Shown one piece after another: positions 1-9,732 of a stretch of 64,000 nt of DNA. Numbering within the stretch: position 1 is the first letter of the stretch; each line of letters opens with the position of its first letter. The notes under the pieces are model-generated. The model made no database searches and was not told where the DNA came from. It saw nothing but the letters and a program-made list of their open reading frames with translations. Both the position numbers and the translations under genes were made by a program. This DNA comes from Acinetobacter calcoaceticus (GTDB lineage Bacteria; Pseudomonadota; Gammaproteobacteria; Pseudomonadales; Moraxellaceae): positions 62,001 to 126,000 of the forward strand of contig NZ_JADVKT010000002.1 of the NCBI RefSeq assembly GCF_016508255.1, written 5' to 3'.

Positions 1-1
1 A

Positions 2-781
2 TTTTTAGGACCAACAGGTGTTGGTAAAACTGAGTTAACCAAAGCGCTGGCTAACTTCTTGTTTGACAGTGACGATGCCATGATTCGTATCGATATGAGT
101 GAATTCATGGAGAAACATTCGGTGAGCCGTTTGGTTGGTGCACCTCCGGGTTATGTGGGGTATGAAGAAGGCGGTGTTTTAACTGAAGCTGTTCGCCGTA
201 AACCATATAGTGTGGTGTTGTTTGATGAGGTTGAAAAAGCGCATCCAGATGTATTCAATATCTTGCTACAAGTGTTGGATGACGGGCGCTTAACGGACTC
301 TCAAGGTCGAGTAGTAGACTTTAAAAACACTGTGATTGTGATGACCTCGAACTTAGGTTCACAAGATGTACGTGAGCTAGGTGAACATGCAACAGATGAT
401 GAAGTGCGTACTATTGTAATGAATGCGGTAAGTCAGCATTTCCGTCCGGAATTTATTAACCGGATTGATGAGCTTGTGATTTTCCATTCACTTAAGAAAG
501 CACAAATTCGTGGTATTGCCGATATTCAGTTGGATCGCTTACGTTCAAGACTTGTCGATCGCGATATGAGCTTAACTGTAGATGATACAGCCTTTGATTT
601 ATTGATTGATGCTGGTTTCGACCCTGTCTATGGTGCGCGTCCATTGAAACGTGCAATCCAACAACAGATTGAAAACACATTGGCTCAAAAAATCTTGTCG
701 GGTGATTTCGTCGCAGGTGATACCATTTTGGTTAAAGGTGAAAATGGTCACTTAGTGTTTGATAAAATGAAACTCAGCTAA
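2..781 (+). CDS. clpB: ClpB disaggregase, C-terminal part
   Basis: This is the 3' end of the gene for the AAA+ disaggregase ClpB, which works with DnaK to solubilise aggregated protein in the cytoplasm. The reading frame is open from the left edge, so the start lies outside the window. Visible parts are the second nucleotide-binding domain, with Walker A GPTGVGKT right at the edge and Walker B as [12 protein letters not shown], followed by the C-terminal small domain with [10 protein letters not shown]. The stop is followed by a strong hairpin with a T-run. Identification is secure. ClpA/ClpC-type unfoldases are less likely because no ClpP-binding IGF-type loop is visible in the part present. 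Confidence 0.93.
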   Translation, partial: FLGPTGVGKTELTKALANFLFDSDDAMIRIDMSEFMEKHSVSRLVGAPPGYVGYEEGGVLTEAVRRKPYSVVLFDEVEKAHPDVFNILLQVLDDGRLTDSQGRVVDFKNTVIVMTSNLGSQDVRELGEHATDDEVRTIVMNAVSQHFRPEFINRIDELVIFHSLKKAQIRGIADIQLDRLRSRLVDRDMSLTVDDTAFDLLIDAGFDPVYGARPLKRAIQQQIENTLAQKILSGDFVAGDTILVKGENGHLVFDKMKLS

Positions 782-800
782 ACTTTGTCTGCTAAAACCG

Positions 801-836
801 AAAAGAGAATATGGAAACATATTCTCTTTTTTTTAT
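801..836. terminator. Bidirectional terminator between clpB and cinA-like gene
   Basis: A perfect 13-bp stem (arms 801-813 and 818-830, GAAA tetraloop) is flanked by A and T runs on both sides. It can therefore serve the converging clpB and cinA-like transcripts. Confidence 0.85.
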
Positions 837-1327
837 GGTGAGGGTGTTTTTGTTGTTGATGTGAGTAAAAAAATTAAGGTGTCTGAAACTTTCTGAGTTA
901 ATGTTTTTAATTTTTGTTCGGGGTGGCCAGATAAAAAATAATGGTAATGATAAATACGCTCTTGGTAAAAAATGCAGATAAAAAAAGTACCTACAGGTTT
1001 TTCTGGGGTTTCACTTCCGCCAGATTTTAATAGACCAGTACAACTTACAATAAGATCGGCTTGTTGAAATAACCTTTGACCCAGTCTGCACATTTCCTCT
1101 GTGACTTGTGGTGATTCTGCTGTGTAAGTCTCTATCAACTTTGGATCGATATTTAAAATACTAATTTTAATGCTGGGATCGTAACTCACTAAACCACCGA
1201 GTAAAATGTCTGCACCGCTATTTTTATGAATAGAAAATTGACTGGTTAAATAACCTGAACTCGCACTTTCAATAAATGCAATTTTGAGTTGATGATTTTC
1301 TAATAGTTGGCAGCAGTGCTGAAGCAT
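833..1327 (-). CDS. CinA C-terminal-like (nicotinamide-nucleotide amidase family) protein
   Basis: The 164-residue protein has the length and order of the stand-alone CinA C-terminal domain, the PncC-type NMN deamidase of pyridine nucleotide salvage. The family's two signature loops are both altered: the usual AES-T-GG loop reads IESASSGYL near residues 18-26, and the VTG-AGP-GG loop reads VSCTGLLKSGGSE near residues 93-105. The fold is thus recognisable, but activity is uncertain. It converges on clpB and shares its terminator. No operon partner is visible. Confidence 0.7.
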   Translation of the reverse strand: MLQHCCQLLENHQLKIAFIESASSGYLTSQFSIHKNSGADILLGGLVSYDPSIKISILNIDPKLIETYTAESPQVTEEMCRLGQRLFQQADLIVSCTGLLKSGGSETPEKPVGTFFICIFYQERIYHYHYFLSGHPEQKLKTLTQKVSDTLIFLLTSTTKTPSP

Positions 1328-1594
1328 TATTTCACCTCGAATGGCGTTTTTATAAATAAAATCAATTTACAGATAAATTATAAAATTACAGTAAGTGATT
1401 TAAGGGTGCCGTTCAAGTCTGAGATAAAAATCTATAAAACTAGTTGAATATTCACAAAATGCCTGCGTGATATTTTCTATTTTTAGAATAAAAATGCTAA
1501 CTATCGGGAAGTCTATTTAGATCATTGCGACATGCTTAAAAAATTGTTAATTTTGTTCGATATAACAAACAATAACAATTTTAGGATGAAGGAA

Positions 1595-2005
1595 ATGAAC
1601 AATAAACAAGGGTATATGCTGGGAATTTTGAGCGGCGTGTCTGTATTATTATCAAACACATGGGCAGTAGAACCAATGTCAGAAAGTGCGCTTGCAACTC
1701 AAACAGGAGCAATAACCACGTTTTTACCCGTCATTATTGCGAAAGCTCAAGATGATGCAAAAAAACCTGAAATAGAACAACAACAAGTCCGTCAGGTGTT
1801 AGGGGATAATTATTTACAGCAGGTTAGATGGGATGTGCTTAGAACTAGCGTGCTTTCTCCTTATCAGAAACAAGACAATGTCATTGATAGTAAAGAAAAG
1901 AAGAAGTTAGAAATGATTGCACAGCCTGAGCGTGCAGATCGATTTACACGTTATGATTTTGAGTCAAAAAATATTCATGGTGAGGTTATTATTACCGTGA
2001 AGTAA
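1595..2005 (+). CDS. Small secreted or envelope protein with FilA-like N-terminal motif
   Basis: I do not recognise a function. I chose the ATG at 1595 because TAGGA lies 8 nt upstream; a longer frame opens at 1532 (ATG) and also offers an ATG at 1586. From 1595 the protein has 136 residues. A hydrophobic signal-like segment (YMLGILSGVSVLLSNTWA) is followed by EPMSESALATQTGA, which resembles the 'AL-TGQ' motif behind signal peptides in FilA-type Acinetobacter surface proteins. The rest is polar, with E/Q- and K-rich stretches. The gene stands alone and stops 18 bp from the converging rlmKL gene. Export is inferred, function is unknown. Confidence 0.6.
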   Translation: MNNKQGYMLGILSGVSVLLSNTWAVEPMSESALATQTGAITTFLPVIIAKAQDDAKKPEIEQQQVRQVLGDNYLQQVRWDVLRTSVLSPYQKQDNVIDSKEKKKLEMIAQPERADRFTRYDFESKNIHGEVIITVK

Positions 2006-2023
2006 TAATAACCTCTAGGCTTA

Positions 2024-4234
2024 TTAATATTGATCTAGAGCAGGGTGCTGAATTTTCCATGCACGATGGATTTTTTGATTACGTTTAAAATCTAGGCCGA
2101 TGGTTTCAGAAGTGATTTCTTCAACCTGAAAAATAGCTTCGATTTCTTCGTCCATTTCAAAACCGCGATAGTTATTCGAGAAATAGAGCGTACCTTCACT
2201 TTGTAAACGGTTCATTGCACGTTTAATGAGTGAGATGTGGTCACGTTGTACATCGAATGTACCATAGAATTTTTTCGAATTTGAGAATGTCGGTGGGTCA
2301 ATAAAAATAAGGTCGTATTGTTCATGACCTTCTTTTAACCACTCAAAACAGTCGCTGGCAAAGAACATGTGTTGTTCATCTGCATGATCTACAGTTAAAC
2401 CATTGAGTACGAAGTTTTCTTTTGACCAGTTTAAGTAAGTGTTAGATAAATCCACACTTGTTGTACTTGCAGCACCGCCAAGCGCAGCATGTAAGCTCGC
2501 AGTAGACGTATAACTATATAAGTTCAAGAAGTGTTTGCCACGTGCTTCTTGAGCAATACGTAAACGCATTTGACGATGGTCAAGGAATAAACCTGTATCA
2601 AGATAATCGGTCAGGTTAACTAAAATTTTAGCTTTACCTTCTTGAACGATAAAACGTTTTGAAGCTGTACTTTGCTTCGTATATTGAGTTGTACCAGTTT
2701 GGCGTGCACGTGTCTTAATAAAGATGGCATCGCGGTTTAAGCCAGTAACAGCACGAATCGCAGCAAGCGCTAAATTAAAACGTTTTTTAGCTTTTTCTGG
2801 ATCGATTGTTTTTGGTGGTGCGTATTCCTGAACGTGTAAACGGTCACCATATAAGTCAACAGCGACATTAAAGTCAGGTAAGTCAGCATCGTACAAACGT
2901 AAGCAATAGATGTTTTCTTTAGTTGCCCATTTTTTCAAGGCAATCATATTTTTTTGCAAACGATTAGCGAAGTCTTGTGCTTCTTCCATTTCAATAGGTT
3001 GAGCTTGCCAATTCGTTAAAAATGGTTGACTTACTTTTTCTGGTTTGATTACACCGAAACGAATATAAATTGGCAACTTACCATTCATTAAACGTAAAGT
3101 TTCAGGCGCTTCAAATGCTAAAACATCAGATTGTTCAATTTGAGCTGCAATAACTGCTGCATATTGATTTGGGAAATGTTTTTGTAAAAGCGCTGATAAA
3201 CCTAGGTATAGAGAACGGTTTGAAGCTTTTTCACCTAAACGTTCACCATAAGGTGGGTTAGTCACAATAAATGCAGTTTTACCTTCAGCAGCAAAATCTG
3301 GCCAGTCAGCTAAAGTACGCTCTTCGATTTGAATCTGACCTAATAAATTTTCAAAGCCTGCTGCAATAATATTTTCACGGGTTGCTTTAATCGCTTCCCA
3401 GTCTGCATCGTAGGCATAAAATTTAGGTAAAGGTAATTCAAGTGCCTTTTCGTGACGTTCTGCTGCTTCTGCTTTAAGTGAAAGCCAAAGGTCGCGGTCA
3501 TGACCATGCCAGCCATTAAATCCAAAACGGCGAACAAGTCCAGGTGCACGGTCAGTTAAAATCATTAATGCTTCAATGATAAATGTGCCTGAACCACACA
3601 TTGGGTCAAGTACAATTTCTGGATTACGCTGTTTGAGCTGAGCTTTTTGCAAAATTGCAGCAGCAAGGTTTTCTTTAATTGGTGCATCCGTCATGTAATG
3701 GCGGTAACCACGTTTATGGAGCGAGTCACCTGATAAATCTAGACAGTAAGTATGTTCAGTTTTACCTGCCAAAGCATATATCGTAATTTCTGGTTGTTTG
3801 GTGTCAATGCTAGGACGGCGACCTACAGCTTCCATAAAGGAATCAACAACGCCATCTTTTACACGAAGCGTAGCAAATTGTGAATTGACCATGATTTCAC
3901 GTTCTGCATGCAAGCGAATTGCAAAGGTACTTTGTGGTGCAAAAATGAGTGACCAGTCAAAGCTCATTGCACCTTCGTAGAGTTCTTCTGCGACATCACG
4001 TGCATCATGCGTAAAATCAAGTTCATAAGTATGAATAGGAAGTAAAACACGAGAAGCGAGACGCGACCACATACAAATGCGGTAAGCTTGTTCAAGCGTC
4101 CCTTCAATGATTAAACGTCCTGCTTTACGTTCTGTCACTTTGGTGCCAAGCTGTTCTATTTCTTCTTGTAAGAGGGGCTCTAAACCATCAGCACAAGTAA
4201 TCCAATAGTGGTTTAAACGTAAAGAGGTATTCAT
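2024..4234 (-). CDS. rlmL: 23S rRNA methyltransferase RlmKL (bifunctional)
   Basis: This is the fused 23S rRNA methyltransferase that makes m2G2445 (RlmL half) and m7G2069 (RlmK half). The N-terminal THUMP region is followed by an RlmL Rossmann domain with DPMCGSGTFIIEA and catalytic NPPYGERLG. The C-terminal RlmK domain has FIDPPTFSNSK. I prefer the start at 4234 (MNTSLRLN), which has a GAG upstream, over the longer frame at 4255, which lacks a ribosome-binding site. That gives 736 residues, a normal length. The gene is monocistronic. Confidence 0.93.
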   Translation of the reverse strand: MNTSLRLNHYWITCADGLEPLLQEEIEQLGTKVTERKAGRLIIEGTLEQAYRICMWSRLASRVLLPIHTYELDFTHDARDVAEELYEGAMSFDWSLIFAPQSTFAIRLHAEREIMVNSQFATLRVKDGVVDSFMEAVGRRPSIDTKQPEITIYALAGKTEHTYCLDLSGDSLHKRGYRHYMTDAPIKENLAAAILQKAQLKQRNPEIVLDPMCGSGTFIIEALMILTDRAPGLVRRFGFNGWHGHDRDLWLSLKAEAAERHEKALELPLPKFYAYDADWEAIKATRENIIAAGFENLLGQIQIEERTLADWPDFAAEGKTAFIVTNPPYGERLGEKASNRSLYLGLSALLQKHFPNQYAAVIAAQIEQSDVLAFEAPETLRLMNGKLPIYIRFGVIKPEKVSQPFLTNWQAQPIEMEEAQDFANRLQKNMIALKKWATKENIYCLRLYDADLPDFNVAVDLYGDRLHVQEYAPPKTIDPEKAKKRFNLALAAIRAVTGLNRDAIFIKTRARQTGTTQYTKQSTASKRFIVQEGKAKILVNLTDYLDTGLFLDHRQMRLRIAQEARGKHFLNLYSYTSTASLHAALGGAASTTSVDLSNTYLNWSKENFVLNGLTVDHADEQHMFFASDCFEWLKEGHEQYDLIFIDPPTFSNSKKFYGTFDVQRDHISLIKRAMNRLQSEGTLYFSNNYRGFEMDEEIEAIFQVEEITSETIGLDFKRNQKIHRAWKIQHPALDQY

Positions 4235-4473
4235 AAACTCGATTGACCAAAACATATAAATATTAACGATGCAAAGTTTAACGTATTTTGATGTCTAAAG
4301 GTTTTTAAATTATTGCAACCTATCATTTAGCAACCAATAAACTGATTTTTAAAGAGTAATACCTTGAAATTGGTATGTATTTTGCTAGACCAATATTATT
4401 GATGGTTATTTATTTAACAGACATAGTCAGTTTTTAACCATTTTTATAATTTTAATGGATGGGGTAATTATAA

Positions 4474-4818
4474 ATGAAAGACATGATGGGGAATGGTTTT
4501 CTTGCTAATGCAGATGCTTTCTCAGTGGCGACGCAAATATATGTACGTATGCGTAGGGTGACTGGGCGGGTAATCGATGCAATGTATGTTATTCAAAATA
4601 AAGATTATGCAAAATATGTAATTGTGCTGGCATCAGAAACAGAGGATGACGAATTAAAACGATGCGTTGAGCGATTAAAATCGTTGGTTGACTCAATACC
4701 TGAGCCTTCCCAAAAAGAAAACCTTACTATTGTTAAAGTCGATGAAGATTCAGAAATTACCGCCGAAGAAATTTATAGGGCACAAGTTCCACACCATTAC
4801 ATTGGTGCATTAAGGTAA
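4474..4818 (+). CDS. Conserved hypothetical protein, 114 aa
   Basis: I do not recognise this protein. It is soluble and mixed alpha/beta, with a basic stretch (YVRMRRVTGR, residues 23-32) and a central segment YAKYVIVLAS followed by an acidic helix (ETEDDELKRCVERLKSLVDSI). A purine-rich GGGG lies upstream of the ATG, and a long hairpin follows the stop, so it looks like a genuine single-gene unit. It sits just ahead of pyrB but is separated from it by that hairpin. Confidence 0.65.
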   Translation: MKDMMGNGFLANADAFSVATQIYVRMRRVTGRVIDAMYVIQNKDYAKYVIVLASETEDDELKRCVERLKSLVDSIPEPSQKENLTIVKVDEDSEITAEEIYRAQVPHHYIGALR

Positions 4819-4823
4819 TCTCG

Positions 4824-4862
4824 AATAAGATCCTAAATTTCTGGTCAATTTAGGGTCTTATT
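4824..4862 (+). terminator. Hairpin separating the 114-aa gene from pyrB
   Basis: Two 16-nt arms (4824-4839 and 4847-4862) pair with a single G-U. No strong T-run follows, so it may be an RNA-stability or weak termination element. It precedes the pyrB leader. Confidence 0.55.
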
Positions 4863-4941
4863 CTGTAAAGTTCTTCTGCGAAAAGAGCGGAATTCAGCTA
4901 CACTATGCACGTTTTCGCGATTCGACCCATAGGAATCCATT

Positions 4942-5958
4942 ATGCATATTGCAGCGTTGCATCAGCCGAGCCAGGTTCAGCTCAATCAGGACGGAAATTT
5001 AAAACATTTTTTAACAATTGAGGGACTTTCAAAAGAAAACCTCACTAAGATTTTAGATACCGCACAAAGCTTTTTAGATGATAATAATAATTTAATTAAC
5101 CGTCCGCTCCTAGAAGGGTTGACGGTTATGAATCTTTTCTTTGAAAACTCTACCCGTACTCGTACTACTTTTGAAGCAGCAGCAAAACGCTTGTCTGCCA
5201 ATGTATTGAATATTGATATTGCACGTTCAAGTACATCAAAAGGTGAAACTCTGCGAGACACGCTCTGGAATCTTGAAGCAATGGCTGCTGACATTTTTGT
5301 TGTGCGTCATTCATCGTCGGGTGCTGCACATTTCATTGCTAAAGATGTATGTCCAAAGGTCGCAATTATTAATGCAGGAGATGGACGTCATGCCCATCCA
5401 ACGCAAGCGATGCTCGATATGCTTACCATTCGCCGTGAAACAAAGAAACCGTTTGAAGAGTTGAGCGTTGCCATTATTGGAGACATCAAACACTCTCGTG
5501 TAGCGCGTTCGGATGTGGCTGCATTACAAACATTAGGTTGTAAAGATATTCGTGTGATTGCACCGAATACATTATTACCAGTGGGCTTTTCCGAATATGG
5601 CGAACATGTTCGTTTGTTTAACAACATGGATGCAGGGGTCGCAGATTGTGATGTGATTATTGCTCTACGCATTCAAAATGAGCGTATTGACTCTCCGGCA
5701 TTATCTTCGCAGTCTGAATTTTATCGAATGTATGGCTTAAACAAAGAGCGTCTTGGTTTAGCTAAACCGGACTGTATTGTGATGCATCCGGGACCAATGA
5801 ATCGTGGTGTGGAAATTGACTCAAGTGTTGCTGATGGAGACCAGTCGGTTATTTTGAAACAAGTAACCAACGGTATTGCAGTTCGTATGGCTGTATTGGC
5901 ACTGTCAATGCAAGGCCAACTCCAAGAGCAAGGTTTAATTGAAGCGATTACGTTGTAA
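4942..5958 (+). CDS. pyrB: Aspartate carbamoyltransferase catalytic subunit
   Basis: PyrB makes N-carbamoyl-aspartate, the first committed step of pyrimidine synthesis. The carbamoyl-phosphate loop [13 protein letters not shown] is near residues 66-78. [21 protein letters not shown] and the C-terminal [11 protein letters not shown] are also intact. The length (338 aa) is that of the PyrC'-associated class. A SD-like AGGAATCC precedes the ATG. The next gene starts 12 bp after the stop and encodes a dihydroorotase-like partner, so this is the two-gene pyrB-pyrC' operon known from Pseudomonas. Confidence 0.96.
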   Translation: MHIAALHQPSQVQLNQDGNLKHFLTIEGLSKENLTKILDTAQSFLDDNNNLINRPLLEGLTVMNLFFENSTRTRTTFEAAAKRLSANVLNIDIARSSTSKGETLRDTLWNLEAMAADIFVVRHSSSGAAHFIAKDVCPKVAIINAGDGRHAHPTQAMLDMLTIRRETKKPFEELSVAIIGDIKHSRVARSDVAALQTLGCKDIRVIAPNTLLPVGFSEYGEHVRLFNNMDAGVADCDVIIALRIQNERIDSPALSSQSEFYRMYGLNKERLGLAKPDCIVMHPGPMNRGVEIDSSVADGDQSVILKQVTNGIAVRMAVLALSMQGQLQEQGLIEAITL

Positions 5959-5970
5959 GGAATGGATCAC

Positions 5971-7206
5971 ATGAGTATTGTAAAAATTGAAAATGTACGT
6001 GTGTTAGACCCAATCCAAAAAACAGACAGCGTACAAACTGTATATATTCAAAATGGTAAGTTGGTTGCTCAAGCAGAACAGGTTGAACAAACGATTGATG
6101 GCCAAGGCAAATGGTTAATGCCAACCATGGTTGATCTGTGCGCACGTTTGCGTGAACCGGGTCAACAGCAACACGGCACGCTTAAATCTGAAGGTAAGGC
6201 GGCCCGTGCGAATGGCATTTTGCACGTTATTACTCCACCAGACTCAAAGCCGATTGTACAAGACAATGGTGCGCTTATTCACGGCTTGATCGAAAAGGCA
6301 TGGCTTGATGGCGGCATTCACATGCATATTATTGGCGCTCAAACCCAAGGTTTAAATGGCAAACAACCGGCAAATATGGCAGGCCTGAAAAAGGGTGGTT
6401 GTACTGCGGTTTCAAATGCCAACGCTGCTTTTGAAAATGATGACGTTGTGATTCGTACTTTGGAATATGCAGCTGGTCTTGGCTTAACGGTTGTGTTCTA
6501 TGCCGAAGAACCACAGATTGCTAAAGATGGATGTGCACACGAAGGCTTTATTGCTTCTCGTCAAGGGTTGCCAATGATTCCAGCACTTGCTGAAACAGTA
6601 GCAATTGCGAAATATCTGCTCATGATTGAAGCAACTGGCGTAAATGCGCACTTTGGTTTGTTGTCTTGTGGTGCATCGGTTGAATTAATCCGTGCCGCAA
6701 AAGCAAAAGGTTTACCTGTGACTGCCGATGTTGCAATGCACCAGTTACATTTAACTGAACATTTAACTGACGGTTTCAATTCACTTGCACATGTTCGACC
6801 CCCATTGCGTTCTGAGCAAGATAAAGAACTTTTACGTCAAGGTTTAAAAGAAGGTGTAATTGATGCAATTTGTACGCACCATGAGCCTTTAAGCAGTTCG
6901 GCAAAAATGGCGCCATTTGCTGAAACTCAGCCAGGCATTACAGCTTTTGATACCTATGTGTCTTTAGGGATTCAACTTATTAATGAAGGTTTATTTGAAC
7001 CTCTAGAATGGGTTGCTAAAGTGACTAGCGTGCCAGCGCAGGTTGCGAATATGACCTCGCGTTGGGAAGATGAAGCTGGATGGGTATTGGTAGATCCTGC
7101 TCTAAACTGGACAGTAAGCAAAGACACAATTTTATCGCAAGGGAAAAATACTCCATTGTTGGGGCAAACCTTGACGGGTAAAGTACTTCATACTTTTGCT
7201 AAATAA
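5971..7206 (+). CDS. pyrC': Inactive dihydroorotase-like subunit PyrC' of the ATCase complex
   Basis: The protein has the dihydroorotase/amidohydrolase fold but lacks the metal-binding H-x-H: the normal DxHxHLREPG strand reads VDLCARLREPG. The REPG part, which is structurally important, is kept. In Pseudomonas such a PyrC' is catalytically dead and holds PyrB in a dodecamer; I infer the same role here. A separate active pyrC must exist elsewhere. The start at 5971 is chosen because AAGGA lies 9 nt upstream; the ATG at 5962 touches that site. A strong terminator follows. Confidence 0.9.
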   Translation: MSIVKIENVRVLDPIQKTDSVQTVYIQNGKLVAQAEQVEQTIDGQGKWLMPTMVDLCARLREPGQQQHGTLKSEGKAARANGILHVITPPDSKPIVQDNGALIHGLIEKAWLDGGIHMHIIGAQTQGLNGKQPANMAGLKKGGCTAVSNANAAFENDDVVIRTLEYAAGLGLTVVFYAEEPQIAKDGCAHEGFIASRQGLPMIPALAETVAIAKYLLMIEATGVNAHFGLLSCGASVELIRAAKAKGLPVTADVAMHQLHLTEHLTDGFNSLAHVRPPLRSEQDKELLRQGLKEGVIDAICTHHEPLSSSAKMAPFAETQPGITAFDTYVSLGIQLINEGLFEPLEWVAKVTSVPAQVANMTSRWEDEAGWVLVDPALNWTVSKDTILSQGKNTPLLGQTLTGKVLHTFAK

Positions 7207-7237
7207 TCAGATGATTGGTTAAGTAATTTTTAAAGAT

Positions 7238-7270
7238 AAACAGGCAGATCAATAAGATCTGCCTGTTTTG
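7238..7270 (+). terminator. pyrB-pyrC' operon terminator
   Basis: A perfect 13-bp stem (7238-7250 and 7256-7268) with an AATAA loop is followed by a short T-run. Confidence 0.85.
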
Positions 7271-7418
7271 TAAATACTAGATGGAAAATTGTATATAAAT
7301 TATATAAAAAACAACAAAAGGTTGAAGGAAGATTAGAATAAAAAACTATCAGCAAAGAGAAGTATTTGAATAATCAAAAGTTGCTGGTTACGACGTATAA
7401 GATTCGGGAGAATAACCA

Positions 7419-8834
7419 ATGTCGATAAACCCTATAGAATTGCTTAAAGAAAAAGTATCTTCAATATTATTAGATGAACAGGATGGATACCTAGGCGAAA
7501 AAACTAACGCTTTATCTAAGTTTTATCCAATCTTACTTTCATTATTAGCTGCTAAACCTGATCTTATTGGACAATTGAAAAACAGTTTGGCTCCTTCATT
7601 ATCAGACCTTTTTTCTCATAATGACCAAATTAAGAATACTGTACTTACCCATTTAAGTGGTACAGCACCTGCTACAGAAATAGAAAGCACACTCAACAGT
7701 GCAATTAAACCAAGTCTTAATGCAATTTCAGGTGTCGCCGGAAATGACCAGCAAAGTATTGTGAACTACTTACGCCAGCATGCAGAAACGATTCGTTCAT
7801 ATTTACCAGCATGGGCAGTGGGTCTATTAGCTCCACTAGGCCTTGGTGCGGGCTTTTCTTCAGTTACTTCACCAACTGCGCCCCCACTTGCTGCAGCAAC
7901 GGAAAATACTGGTAAGTCTCGTGGGTTCTTACCCATTATTGCCCTCATTATTCTAGGTCTTATCATTGCTTGGTTATGGCGCTCTTGCCAGCATAAAGAA
8001 GCTGTACCCGCGCCAGAACCAAAGGCTGCAAGTGGCGTTGAAGCCGCTGCTGCACCAGCTAGTTTAACCTTAAGTACAGATGATAAAGGTGCGGTGAGTC
8101 AGTGTCAGGCAGGCATTGGTGACCCAGGCTTCTTGGCAACGCTACAAACGAACGTTAAGAAAGTTCTTTCAACAACTAAGGACTGTAACGTTGATACAAG
8201 CCAAACCTATGCAGCTTCATTTACAGATAAAGACGCGCTTGCTGGCGTATTAGGTGCATTAAAAGGTGTGCCAAATGCATCTTTAGAATGGGTGGGCGAT
8301 AAAATTACTTTGAAAGCGGGTGATGCAGCAGCATTAGAAGCTTTAACTGCAAAAGTAAAAGCATTGGTGCCACATACTGAGGTTGTAGGCGCAGCACCAG
8401 CAACAGCTGAGCAATCTGTAAGCAATAGTTTAACTGCTTCGCAAACTGCTCTAGGCTCAATTGACTCGAATAATGTCGATGTAAATGCTTTAGTGAAAGC
8501 ACTTAACTTGCAAATTATTAATTTTGCGAGTGGTTCAAGTGAAATCCCAGCAGATAACAAAGCAATTCTTGACCAAGCTGCAACGCTTTTAAATAAAGTG
8601 ACTAGCGTCAAATTAAATGTGGGCGGTCATACCGACTCGACTGGTAATGCAGCAGCAAATAAAGCTCTGTCGCAACGCCGTGCTCAAGCCGTAGTAGACT
8701 ATTTGACATCTAAAGGAGTCGATGCTTCTAAATTGGTTGCCCAAGGTCATGGTTCCGACCAACCAGTTGCTGAAAATACAACTGACGAAGGTCGTTTTAA
8801 AAACCGTCGTATCGAGTTTTCAGTCGCTCAATAA
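7419..8834 (+). CDS. OmpA-domain protein with cytoplasmic N-terminus and internal membrane anchor
   Basis: There is no N-terminal signal peptide. About 165 mostly alpha-helical residues (DUF937-like in appearance) precede a single membrane segment at 169-187 (FLPIIALIILGLIIAWLW). A linker rich in Ala/Pro follows, then a BON-like stretch (about 215-310), and a C-terminal OmpA peptidoglycan-binding domain from about residue 365, with GGHTDSTG and the NKALSQRRAQAVVDYL helix that hold the diaminopimelate-binding Asp and Arg. The topology inferred is inner-membrane anchored with the OmpA domain in the periplasm. GGGAG precedes the ATG, and a strong terminator follows. Confidence 0.85.
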   Translation: MSINPIELLKEKVSSILLDEQDGYLGEKTNALSKFYPILLSLLAAKPDLIGQLKNSLAPSLSDLFSHNDQIKNTVLTHLSGTAPATEIESTLNSAIKPSLNAISGVAGNDQQSIVNYLRQHAETIRSYLPAWAVGLLAPLGLGAGFSSVTSPTAPPLAAATENTGKSRGFLPIIALIILGLIIAWLWRSCQHKEAVPAPEPKAASGVEAAAAPASLTLSTDDKGAVSQCQAGIGDPGFLATLQTNVKKVLSTTKDCNVDTSQTYAASFTDKDALAGVLGALKGVPNASLEWVGDKITLKAGDAAALEALTAKVKALVPHTEVVGAAPATAEQSVSNSLTASQTALGSIDSNNVDVNALVKALNLQIINFASGSSEIPADNKAILDQAATLLNKVTSVKLNVGGHTDSTGNAAANKALSQRRAQAVVDYLTSKGVDASKLVAQGHGSDQPVAENTTDEGRFKNRRIEFSVAQ

Positions 8835-8880
8835 TCAATTGATTGATTAAAAATGATTGATTTTATTTAATTCTAATTTG

Positions 8881-8913
8881 AAAAAAGCTTCTCATTTTGA
8901 GAAGCTTTTTTTA
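8881..8913 (+). terminator. Terminator after the OmpA-domain gene
   Basis: A 14-bp stem (8881-8894 and 8898-8911) with a TTT loop is followed by a T-run. Confidence 0.88.
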
Positions 8914-8938
8914 TAGAGACATATATTGTTGAGTTGAT

Positions 8939-9718
8939 ATGAAAATCAGTTTGGTAGGAAGTGGGCGAGTTGCCTTTCATTTAGCAAAAGTACTCTTGGC
9001 TCAAGGCCATAAGATTGTACAAGTCTATGCACGTGATTTTGAGAAAACTCAAAAATTTGCAGAGAAGATCCAGACAAAAGCATGCCAGACTCTTCAAGAA
9101 TTCCAACCGGCTGATTTAATTATTCTGGCAGTTTCAGATAGTGCCATTGCTGATCTTGCAAAACAGATTCATGAATTATTTCCTGAAATTCTTATTGCTC
9201 ATACCTCGGGTAGTACCAATATTGAAGTCATTAGTCATGTGCATGAAAAAGCAGGGGTGTTTTATCCATTACAAACATTTAGCTTTGAAAGAGAAGTTGA
9301 TTGGTCTGCAACGCCGTTGTTTGTTGAAGCAGTAGCAGATGTCGATCAGAGACTACTTTTAGATTTAGCAAATAGCCTAAGTAGCCGAGTATATCAATAC
9401 AGCTCACAACAACGTTTAACTTTACATTTGGCAGCAGTGTTTGCCTGTAATTTTAGTAATTATTGTTTTGATATGGCAAAGCAGGTGGTAGATGCAGAGC
9501 AAGTCGACTTTAGTTTGCTTTATCCATTAATTGTGGAAACAGCAAAAAAAGCCACTGAAAATGATCCAAAACAAGTACAGACAGGGCCAGCAGTACGAGG
9601 GGATAAAAATATTTTGGCAATGCACCAAAGCTTATTGGCTCAAGCAAATCGTGATGATTTAAAACAAGTGTATCAACTTCTAAGTGATGGCATCTTAAAG
9701 CGCCATCACTCGGCCTAA
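8939..9718 (+). CDS. Rossmann-fold protein with DUF2520 domain
   Basis: The N-terminus has a dinucleotide-binding fingerprint (SLVGSGRVAFHLAKVL, residues 4-19). ADLIILAVSD and IAHTSGS follow at the ends of Rossmann strands. The C-terminal half (from about 125, FYPLQTFSFEREVDW) matches the DUF2520 domain of the family. The architecture resembles ketopantoate and pyrroline-5-carboxylate reductases, but the substrate is unknown. It ends 14 bp before the converging GST gene. Confidence 0.82.
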   Translation: MKISLVGSGRVAFHLAKVLLAQGHKIVQVYARDFEKTQKFAEKIQTKACQTLQEFQPADLIILAVSDSAIADLAKQIHELFPEILIAHTSGSTNIEVISHVHEKAGVFYPLQTFSFEREVDWSATPLFVEAVADVDQRLLLDLANSLSSRVYQYSSQQRLTLHLAAVFACNFSNYCFDMAKQVVDAEQVDFSLLYPLIVETAKKATENDPKQVQTGPAVRGDKNILAMHQSLLAQANRDDLKQVYQLLSDGILKRHHSA

Positions 9719-9732
9719 AACTGATTTAAACA

